This document shows, piece by piece, positions 23,356 to 32,260 of a DNA stretch of 32,260 nucleotides. Numbering within the stretch: position 1 is the stretch's first letter; each line of letters starts with the position of its first letter. A program made the position numbers and the translations under genes. The notes beneath the pieces are model-generated. The model did no database searches and was not told where the DNA came from. It was given only the letters and a program-made list of their open reading frames with translations. The stretch lies in the NCBI GenBank assembly GCA_034429475.1, contig DAOUGD010000002.1, forward strand, positions 1-32,260, in the 5' to 3' direction. The stretch is from JAKQHY01 sp034429475 (GTDB lineage: Bacteria; Chloroflexota; Anaerolineae; B4-G1; SLSP01).

Positions 23356-25591
23356 TAAAGTTATCCCCGCTCTATCACGTTTTGGGTGGCTTAAATCCAA
23401 ATCCTTCTGGTTACTGGTGTTGTGGTTAACCGGTGGGATTGTACTTTTTGCAAAGTATAGAAATCTCATATATGGTTTCCCTATTATCATTTTCGTATGG
23501 CTATTCCTATGTGTTGCATGGTTCGGGATACCTCGGTGGAAATGGTGGGGTATCCCAATCACCCTACTTTTGACTATATTGGCTTGTGCGCCATTGTCCA
23601 TTGTGTATTTGAAATATGAAAGCCAGGAAACAGACCGCGCACTGAAAGAGTTTGTGCTTTCTACCATTGCAGGGAAGAGTTCCTCGAAATTTTCTATAGA
23701 TGGGGATGACTTGCCTACAATGTCGGCTGATTTTACGGCTGACTTTACCATTGTGTCGCGCGATAATTTCTGGATGGAATACGAACAAGTCATACGATTT
23801 ACGAACGGTTCGGAATACCATGTCGTAATAGTTCAAGATTCTCCTGGACATTGGGAAGTTCGCGCTCAACGAGTGAAGCCACCCTCACAAACGGTGGAGG
23901 TGACAACGGCGTCTCCATCTTCCACCAACACCGTCCCCCCTTCTTCCACACCTACCGCCGTTCCCTCGTCTACGCCATCTCCCACCTTGACGCCAACGCG
24001 GACGCCCAAACCAACCTGGACGCATTTCCCGACGCGAACCCCCACGCCGACGCCGACTCCCACTATGCTTCCAGAGGCGAAGCGGGAAATCATTGAAAGG
24101 AACTTAGCCATTGAAGGCTGCGAACCGCCTTGCTGGGGCGGCATCACACCGGGGAAGACTTCGTGGCAAGATGCGTTGGATTTGTGGCGGGAGTTGGTGG
24201 CTGAGGTCAATGGAAAGTCCGATTTCACCTACGCGATTTTAGATCTGAGTGAGCAGTATCCTGATTACCTGGACCATTTCGAGATTTGGAGTAAAGACGA
24301 GACGGTAACAGGAATTTATATTGAAACCTCACTTTCGGACGGAACAGGAACTTATACCGGGGCAGTGAGCACCTATCTGGCACATTTTCAGTTAGCAGAT
24401 GTGCTTGCCCGGTATGGCACACCCTCGCAAGTGTATGGCAAGGGGTATGTTGATGTGTACTATGACACCTTGTGGGTCGAGTATGCCGATGTAGGAGTTT
24501 TGTTTGGTTATACGGTAGATACGGTGGAGGATGCCGCAACGACCCTCATTTGCCCCATTGCCGAAGGGACCCCGCGTATGATTCTCAGTTTTCAAGCGCC
24601 GGGCGCCGTTTTCCATACCTTGCGGGACTATTTCCAGGCGATAAATATGTATGATGTGGACGAGTATTGGAAAGTGATAGAAAATGTTTCGCCGGAGGTT
24701 TTCGCCACCACGTTTCGGGAACCCGCATCTCCCAATTGTTTGCGGGTGCCCAGGTCTGTATCGGAGTTTTTCACCCCCCTACTGCCGGAAGACTTTGATC
24801 CGATTTTTCGTCCTAAAGAAGATGCGCGTTTACTGGAATTGTTGGAAACCAACGGCGGCTGTGAATTGCCATGCTGGTGGGGCATCACGCCAGGCGTCAC
24901 ACGGATAGAGGAGGCACAAGCCTTGTTTGCTAGATACGGCAAGGCAATGGAATTCTGGCGCCTAAACGACGACACTCTTTTATACAATGTGGGACTTTTC
25001 GCTCGGCACGAGCCGCTTCCACTGGATTATGTTGTCAGACAAAGCTTTTATGTCCAGGACGGTGTCATTTCTTCCATCTATGTCAGCGGAGAACCACCCT
25101 TGCTAGAAACAGTTGGGGATGGACCCTATCCACCTGCACGTATGCGTGAGGAGGTGGCAGTCTTAACCCAATCTCGCCATCTAATGCAGGATTGGCAACA
25201 TTATGCCTTGACGCCTACTTTAAAGCTTTTAGGTGTGCCTTCTGAGATTTTAGTTGACTATACCCGGCCAGATTGTTACGATGGCTACCAACTGGCGCTC
25301 GTGTATGATGACTTAGGGATTGTGGCGCATTATGGCAGCAAAACCCAAAGTCAGGATGGAAAAATATTGATCTGTCCTGCGCTTGGGAGCACAACCTACT
25401 TTGGTTTCACGTTGGCATCGCCTGGAGCGAAGTTGAATAGACAGATGCAAAACTGCTATTCTGCCTGTATTCCCGTCTCATTGGAAGAAGCCGCCGGTAT
25501 TCAGCCAGACGCTTTTTACCAGACCTACATAAATCCCGACGCCACAAACTGCTTTGAAGTCCGCGAGGATTTAGCTGTCCCGTGCCCATAA
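23339..25591 (+). CDS. Membrane-anchored surface protein with duplicated Cys module
   Basis: A 750-aa protein of unknown function. Three hydrophobic helices lie within residues 22-95, then a small domain to about 185, then a Ser/Thr/Pro linker (about 185-245; TPTPTPTP-like) of a kind common in Chloroflexota surface proteins. Two copies of one module follow: C-x3-CWGGITPGKT near 261 and C-x3-CWWGITPGVT near 507. Each has a later LICP and ends near an NC pair (SPNCLRV, ATNCFEV), suggesting conserved disulfides outside the cell. The start ATG lies in an octamer repeat with no ribosome binding site; an in-frame stop is 13 bp upstream. It is less GC-rich than its neighbours. Confidence 0.8.
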   Translation: MSEKASKVIPALSRFGWLKSKSFWLLVLWLTGGIVLFAKYRNLIYGFPIIIFVWLFLCVAWFGIPRWKWWGIPITLLLTILACAPLSIVYLKYESQETDRALKEFVLSTIAGKSSSKFSIDGDDLPTMSADFTADFTIVSRDNFWMEYEQVIRFTNGSEYHVVIVQDSPGHWEVRAQRVKPPSQTVEVTTASPSSTNTVPPSSTPTAVPSSTPSPTLTPTRTPKPTWTHFPTRTPTPTPTPTMLPEAKREIIERNLAIEGCEPPCWGGITPGKTSWQDALDLWRELVAEVNGKSDFTYAILDLSEQYPDYLDHFEIWSKDETVTGIYIETSLSDGTGTYTGAVSTYLAHFQLADVLARYGTPSQVYGKGYVDVYYDTLWVEYADVGVLFGYTVDTVEDAATTLICPIAEGTPRMILSFQAPGAVFHTLRDYFQAINMYDVDEYWKVIENVSPEVFATTFREPASPNCLRVPRSVSEFFTPLLPEDFDPIFRPKEDARLLELLETNGGCELPCWWGITPGVTRIEEAQALFARYGKAMEFWRLNDDTLLYNVGLFARHEPLPLDYVVRQSFYVQDGVISSIYVSGEPPLLETVGDGPYPPARMREEVAVLTQSRHLMQDWQHYALTPTLKLLGVPSEILVDYTRPDCYDGYQLALVYDDLGIVAHYGSKTQSQDGKILICPALGSTTYFGFTLASPGAKLNRQMQNCYSACIPVSLEEAAGIQPDAFYQTYINPDATNCFEVREDLAVPCP

Positions 25592-25615
25592 AATATCTGC
25601 TGTTTTTGACGATTT

Positions 25616-25643
25616 GACTTTCGACCTAGGACTTTCGACTTTA
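25616..25643. repeat. Heptamer repeat (GACTTTC type)
   Basis: Four 7-bp units (GACTTTC, GACCTAG, GACTTTC, GACTTTA) lie just before the ribosome binding site of the acetyltransferase. They are the reverse-complement words of the array at 20878-20933. Confidence 0.75.
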
Positions 25644-25654
25644 TCAGGAGCCAA

Positions 25655-26101
25655 ATGACAACGACAATCCGTGAACTAACCCTTTCCGACTACGACGCCG
25701 TCCTCGCGCTCTGGCAATCCGCCGAGGGCGTGGGGCTGAGTGACGCCGATTCCCGCGAGGCGATTGGCCGCTACCTGGCGCGCAACCCCGGCTGTAGCTC
25801 CACGGCCTGGGATGGCGATCTGCTGGTGGGAGCCGTCCTCTGCGGGCATGACGGGCGGCGCGGTTACATCCACCACCTGACCGTGCGCGAAAGCCACCGC
25901 CGCCAGGGACTCGGCAAGGCGCTTGCGACCCGCTGCCTGGCCGCGCTCGCCGCCGAGGGCATTGACAAGTGCCACCTCTTCGTCTTTGCGGTCAACGCCA
26001 CCGCGATTGCCTTTTGGAAGAGCGTGGGGTGGACGCAGCGGGTGGATTTGGTAGTGATGTCGCAATACACAATTTCGACTCGTCGAAATACGTACTTCTG
26101 A
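25655..26101 (+). CDS. GNAT-family N-acetyltransferase
   Basis: A 148-aa cytoplasmic protein that should transfer an acetyl group from acetyl-CoA to an amine. The ATG at 25655 follows TCAGGAG. The GNAT core is complete: beta-strand IHHLTVRESHRRQGLGKALATRCL, with the R/Q-x-x-G-x-G/A acetyl-CoA loop RRQGLG, then the FVFAVNATAIAFWKSVGWTQ motif. The protein ends in a short polar tail unlike the usual close after the last strand. The substrate is unknown; RimI-like, small-molecule or peptide acetylation are all possible. The SEC-C gene follows after 13 bp. Confidence 0.9.
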   Translation: MTTTIRELTLSDYDAVLALWQSAEGVGLSDADSREAIGRYLARNPGCSSTAWDGDLLVGAVLCGHDGRRGYIHHLTVRESHRRQGLGKALATRCLAALAAEGIDKCHLFVFAVNATAIAFWKSVGWTQRVDLVVMSQYTISTRRNTYF

Positions 26102-26114
26102 TGGAGTAAATTGC

Positions 26115-27239
26115 ATGGATTTCAAACTTGGTCGGAATGACCTGTGTTGGTGCGGTTCAGGCAAGAAGTATAAGTTTTGCCATTTGAACAGAGAACGCGA
26201 ACCATCTCCTTTGCACCAGGAAGTCATACAACAATTTCATCAAGCGTTTGATAAAAAATACTGTTTACATCCATCTGCGAACTTAAATGCTTGCCAGGGA
26301 AAAATAATCAAGGCACATACTATCCAACTTAATGGAGGATTAAACCTCATAGCACGTAATAGCCATGTCTACAAATTCTTTGGAGACTTTACTACACTAA
26401 AGCGTACATCTGGCAAATTAGAAGCACGCCTTATTGGAATTAAGAACGCATCAACATTTACTGGGTTTTGTAGCTATCATGATAATGTAGTTTTTTCACC
26501 TCTCGAAAAACATCCCTTTCAACCCACTTTGGAACAGATTTTTTTATTGAGTTATAGACCCATATGTAGAGAGTTGTTTACTAAACGAGCCGCTCTCGCA
26601 ACAATGCCTTATTACAGGACTATAGATCGGGGAAAACCTCTCAGCGAACAAATTTCTATTCAGACCATTGCTAATTCACTTACTATTGGAACGGAAATTG
26701 GGCTGAAGGATATTGAATATCAAAAGTCATTATATGACGATGTTTTGATAAAAGGAGATTTTTCTCCAGTCAGATACTATATGTTAAAACTGAACACGAT
26801 CCCTGATATTATGTGCAGTGGAGCCTTATTTTTTGACATAGATTTCGCAGGGAATGTACTACAAGATTTTTCTAAAGTCGATCAGAGAAAAGCAGGATTC
26901 GCATTTTCAATAATAGGCTCACAAACAGGTGGCTCAATAGTTTTCAGTTGGTTGAATGATAGTGTTATTGGTAATAGATTTATTCGTTCGCTTGATATGT
27001 TATCCAATACGGAAATTCCTCACGCTATAGTTCGTTTTGTCTTCGAGTTTTTTGAAAACACTTATTTTGCGCCAGATTGGTGGGAAAGTTTAACTCAGGA
27101 ACAGCAAGAATGCTTGCGCCACAGATTGAATCTAGCTGTCGACCCTCTAGCTGAAAGAAAAGCTGATAGTTTACTTGATGATGGATTAAAGGTTGTCAAT
27201 TGGGAAATTCAAGATCGTGTGAGTAACCTACCGCTATAA
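26115..27239 (+). CDS. SEC-C motif protein with HNH-like Cys/His core
   Basis: A 374-aa protein. The N-terminus is a SEC-C zinc motif, GRNDLCWCGSGKKYKFCH (CxC-x8-CH). A second Cys/His cluster follows: a Cys near 60, IIKAHTIQ near 65-72, and later GFCSYHDNVVFSPLE near 117-131. The spacing of Cys, His and C-x2-HD is reminiscent of an HNH (beta-beta-alpha metal) nuclease, but I cannot confirm it. The C-terminal half is not recognised. The gene is strikingly AT-rich, with A/T-ending codons, against GC-rich neighbours, which points to horizontal transfer. GGAG at 26103-26106 serves as binding site. A DNA- or RNA-targeting defence role is possible but unproven. Confidence 0.75.
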   Translation: MDFKLGRNDLCWCGSGKKYKFCHLNREREPSPLHQEVIQQFHQAFDKKYCLHPSANLNACQGKIIKAHTIQLNGGLNLIARNSHVYKFFGDFTTLKRTSGKLEARLIGIKNASTFTGFCSYHDNVVFSPLEKHPFQPTLEQIFLLSYRPICRELFTKRAALATMPYYRTIDRGKPLSEQISIQTIANSLTIGTEIGLKDIEYQKSLYDDVLIKGDFSPVRYYMLKLNTIPDIMCSGALFFDIDFAGNVLQDFSKVDQRKAGFAFSIIGSQTGGSIVFSWLNDSVIGNRFIRSLDMLSNTEIPHAIVRFVFEFFENTYFAPDWWESLTQEQQECLRHRLNLAVDPLAERKADSLLDDGLKVVNWEIQDRVSNLPL

Positions 27240-27318
27240 CCAATGCCAAGCACTATTAGATGGTTTAATGTAAAAATGATAAGCATTCAAAGATACGGTT
27301 TTAGGAGAATTTTTGCAA

Positions 27319-28701
27319 ATGACCACTAACCCCAAACCCGCCCTACTCGCCCTCGAAGACGGCACGCTCTTCTGGGGCGTAAGCATCGGCGCGGAAGGCG
27401 AAACCTTCGGCGAGTTCGTGTTCAACACGGGGATGACCGGCTACCAGGAAGTCCTCACCGACCCGTCATACTGCGGGCAGATCGTGGTGATGACGTACCC
27501 GGAAATCGGCATCTACGGCGTGAACCCGGAGGACGTGGAATCGGGCAAGGTGCAGGTCGCCGGATTCGTGGTGCATCGCGCCGCCCGTGGGATGTACAAC
27601 CCCCTTGCGACGCTCTCCTTCCTCGACTACCTGACGCAGGCCGGCATCGTTGCCATCGAAGGCGTGGACACGCGCGCGCTCACCCGCCGCCTGCGCACCC
27701 ACGGCGCGCAGCGCGGCGCCCTCTCCACCACCGACCTCGACCCCGCCAGTCTCATCGCCCGCGTGAAGGAAAGCCCCCAAATGGCGGGCAGCAATTTAGC
27801 GCAGTTCGTAACGATGCAAGAGGCAAGAGGCAAGAAGCAAGAAGCAAGAGGCAAGAGGCAAGAGGCAAGAGACGAGAATCCTGCATCCTGCATCCTGCAT
27901 CCTGCATCCTGCATCCTGCATCATATTGTCATCGTAGATTGCGGCCTCAAGGCCAACATCGCCCGTGAGTTGGAAGCGCGTGGAGCAACGGTGACGGTTG
28001 TGCCTTATGACGCTGAGTTGGATGCCGTGCTCGCGCTCAAGCCGGACGGCGTGCTGGTGTCCAACGGCCCCGGCGACCCGGAACCGCTCCACGCGACGAT
28101 TGCATTGATGCGCGGCCTGCTCGGCCAGCGCGTACCGCTCGCGGGCATCTGCCTGGGCCACCAACTGCTCGGCATCGCGCTCGGCGGCCAGACCTACAAG
28201 ATGCGCTTCGGACATCGCGGCGTCAACCACCCGGTCAAAGATTTCCCGACGGGTCGCATCCTCATCACCACCCAGAATCACGGCTTCGCCGTTGACCCGG
28301 CCAGCCTCGGCATTGCGTGGACGCCGTTGGAAAAAGAAGCAGGAGGCAAGAAGCAAGAGGCAGGAAGCAGCGAGTCAGCGGATCAGCGGATCAGCGGATC
28401 AGCGGACAATTCTTCTGCCCCTACTCCCTACTCCCTACTCCCTACTCCCCCCCTCACAATGGCGGAATTGCTTCCCAAAGAGCCGCTCGTGGGTGAAAGC
28501 CCGTTGGAATTTGGGCCAATCGAAGTCACGCAGTTGTCGTTGAACGATGGCACGCTGGAAGGGCTGCGGCTGCGCGACTACCCGGCGTTCTCGGTGCAGC
28601 ATCACCCCGAAGCCTGCCCTGGCCCGCACGACGCTCAGGGGTTCTTTGAAGAGTTTATGGCGATGGTGGAACAAAATAGCAAAGGCCGACTTACGGCTTG
28701 A
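27319..28701 (+). CDS. carA: Carbamoyl-phosphate synthase small (glutaminase) subunit with two in-frame repeat insertions
   Basis: A 460-aa protein, about 80 residues longer than usual. It hydrolyses glutamine and passes ammonia to CarB for arginine and pyrimidine synthesis. The N-terminal domain (LALEDGTLFWGVSIG...) ends near 165. The class I glutaminase has the nucleophile Cys in GICLGHQLLG (near 278) and the His/Glu dyad in VQHHPEACPGP. Insertion 1 (residues about 166-201) is a 105-bp heptamer block in the interdomain linker. Insertion 2 (about 340-376) lies in a loop before SLNDGTLEGLRL. Both keep frame, and the catalytic parts look intact. The start is ATG 27319, 11 nt after AGGAG; a TTG at 27313 is closer to it. 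Confidence 0.94.
   Translation: MTTNPKPALLALEDGTLFWGVSIGAEGETFGEFVFNTGMTGYQEVLTDPSYCGQIVVMTYPEIGIYGVNPEDVESGKVQVAGFVVHRAARGMYNPLATLSFLDYLTQAGIVAIEGVDTRALTRRLRTHGAQRGALSTTDLDPASLIARVKESPQMAGSNLAQFVTMQEARGKKQEARGKRQEARDENPASCILHPASCILHHIVIVDCGLKANIARELEARGATVTVVPYDAELDAVLALKPDGVLVSNGPGDPEPLHATIALMRGLLGQRVPLAGICLGHQLLGIALGGQTYKMRFGHRGVNHPVKDFPTGRILITTQNHGFAVDPASLGIAWTPLEKEAGGKKQEAGSSESADQRISGSADNSSAPTPYSLLPTPPLTMAELLPKEPLVGESPLEFGPIEVTQLSLNDGTLEGLRLRDYPAFSVQHHPEACPGPHDAQGFFEEFMAMVEQNSKGRLTA
27816..27920 (+). repeat. In-frame heptamer array in carA linker
   Basis: Fifteen consecutive 7-bp units, 105 bp in total: eight of GCAAGAR, one ACGAGAA, then six of TCCTGCA. It encodes 35 codons rich in Q, E, A, R, K and then P, A, S, C, I, L, H. 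Confidence 0.95.
28336..28446 (+). repeat. In-frame composite repeat in the carA glutaminase domain
   Basis: Five heptamers of GARGCAR type (28336-28370), then octamers GATCAGCG (three complete, 28381-28404, plus a partial one before), then four CCCTACT heptamers (28419-28446). No stop codon occurs in the gene frame. Confidence 0.93.
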
Positions 28702-28715
28702 AATTGGAGGATATT

Positions 28716-29021
28716 ATGGTGAAGTTATTCGATTTAGAGAAAGATGATAACAACTTTGTTAAATCCATACTTGTTTCGACGGAACGGCAAACCGCGATCA
28801 GGAACCTAAAAAGAGAGCGTAAGATATACTTTAGTTCCATGGTTCTGATGTTTGTGCTCTTTGCTGTTTCTCTTTTTTCCAACGGCGGCGTGACGGTGTC
28901 TGTTATGTTGGGCGGTTTTCTCTTGTTTAGCATGGGCTTCCTTTACCTGGATATCCGACTCAAGATAGTAAAAATTTTTGAGGGAATAGAATCTCGCGCA
29001 AAAACCAACGGCGAACAGTAA
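28716..29021 (+). CDS. Small two-helix membrane protein (unknown)
   Basis: A 101-aa protein starting at ATG 28716, 5 nt after GGAGG. The N-terminal soluble part has MVKLFDLEKDDNNFVKSIL; two hydrophobic helices (about 40-60 and 62-80) form a hairpin in the membrane, followed by a charged tail. It lies 14 bp after carA and is followed by a similar gene, with carB next, so it is probably transcribed with carAB. It shares the pattern LFDxxKxDxxFv with its neighbour at 29081, indicating an old tandem duplication. I recognise no family. A link to pyrimidine or arginine synthesis is not evident. Confidence 0.75.
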   Translation: MVKLFDLEKDDNNFVKSILVSTERQTAIRNLKRERKIYFSSMVLMFVLFAVSLFSNGGVTVSVMLGGFLLFSMGFLYLDIRLKIVKIFEGIESRAKTNGEQ

Positions 29022-29055
29022 CCGTTGAATCCGTCCAATCCGTGTCATCCGTGTT
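29022..29055. repeat. Nonamer repeat (ATCCGTGTC type)
   Basis: Three 9-bp units (ATCCGTCCA, ATCCGTGTC, ATCCGTGTT; 29029-29055) follow CCGTTGA. They fill most of the gap between the two small membrane protein genes. The reverse-complement word AACGGAT is used inside carB at 31042. Confidence 0.75.
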
Positions 29056-29080
29056 CTATTCATTTTCAGGAGGCGCTACG

Positions 29081-29395
29081 ATGAATTTATTTGATTTCGC
29101 AAAAGGAGACGCTGCTTTCATTGAGCAAACGTTGGATCCATACAAACGGGAAGACCTTCTTTGGCGATTGGAAAGATCGCGCACATTTATGTTTCCTGTG
29201 CTTATAGGTCTAAGCGTGTTGCTACTCGTTTCTAAAATCTTCTTTGGAGAAGAAATCCGCGACACCTCGATGATTTTTATCATCTTTTATAGCATAGTGT
29301 GTTATAACACAGACAACCGAATCAAGATGTTAAAACTTATCGAAAAAATGGAATCCGAGCAACTCATCGGAAGCATAGAATCTCCTGACAAGTAA
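29081..29395 (+). CDS. Small two-helix membrane protein, paralogue of the preceding gene
   Basis: A 104-aa protein; the ATG at 29081 follows CAGGAGG at 29067-29073. The soluble N-terminus MNLFDFAKGDAAFIEQTLD resembles the start of the gene at 28716. Two hydrophobic stretches (about 35-52 and 62-76) suggest a helical hairpin, followed by a charged amphipathic tail (RIKMLKLIEKMESEQ). It lies 9 bp before carB. Function is unknown. Both copies are less GC-rich than carA and carB. Confidence 0.75.
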   Translation: MNLFDFAKGDAAFIEQTLDPYKREDLLWRLERSRTFMFPVLIGLSVLLLVSKIFFGEEIRDTSMIFIIFYSIVCYNTDNRIKMLKLIEKMESEQLIGSIESPDK

Positions 29396-29404
29396 AAAGT
29401 GACT

Positions 29405-32260
<2,856 letters not shown>

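Overview
The window looks like a chromosomal segment of a Chloroflexota bacterium, probably Anaerolineae-like. This is inferred from the GC-rich genes, multi-GAF histidine kinases, Thr/Pro-rich linkers on a surface protein, and many dispersed 7-9 bp tandem repeats. No taxonomic marker such as 16S rRNA is present.

Layout. (1) 1-3341: a DinB-like protein, an aspartate/glutamate racemase family protein and an alpha/beta hydrolase fused to a membrane domain. (2) 3344-3994: a degenerate IS5-family element with both inverted repeats but a 5'-truncated transposase. (3) 4108-6392: mnmA (minus), a DUF218/YdcF-like gene under a clear promoter (plus), and tRNA-Pro(CGG) (minus). (4) 6576-8203: uppP translationally coupled to a PstS-like lipoprotein. 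(5) 20860 down to 8217, minus strand: one long signalling operon. Its order is a receiver-only response regulator, a PDZ-like/multi-TM hybrid histidine kinase, a soluble three-GAF hybrid kinase, a membrane GAF/PAS kinase, a GAF/PAS class III adenylate cyclase, and a membrane-anchored class A beta-lactamase-like protein. A near-consensus promoter lies upstream of the regulator. (6) 21084-23278: a DUF1461 membrane protein and an imidazolonepropionase-like amidohydrolase. (7) 23339-27239: a 750-aa membrane/surface protein with a duplicated Cys-containing module, a GNAT acetyltransferase and an AT-rich SEC-C protein with an HNH-like core. (8) 27319-32260: carA, two small related membrane proteins, and carB, which runs off the window end.

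The most unusual feature is a family of heptamer, octamer and nonamer tandem repeats. They occur between genes and also in frame inside carA (two insertions) and carB (two insertions). At every coding site they fall at a domain boundary or loop and carry no stop codon in the gene's direction. Because 7 and 8 are coprime to 3, each array encodes the same cyclic peptide in all three forward frames, so an insertion stays open whatever its phase. One intergenic octamer array supplies both the stop codon of one gene and the start codon of the next. Hairpin REP-like elements are also scattered; one supplies the stop codon of a histidine kinase.
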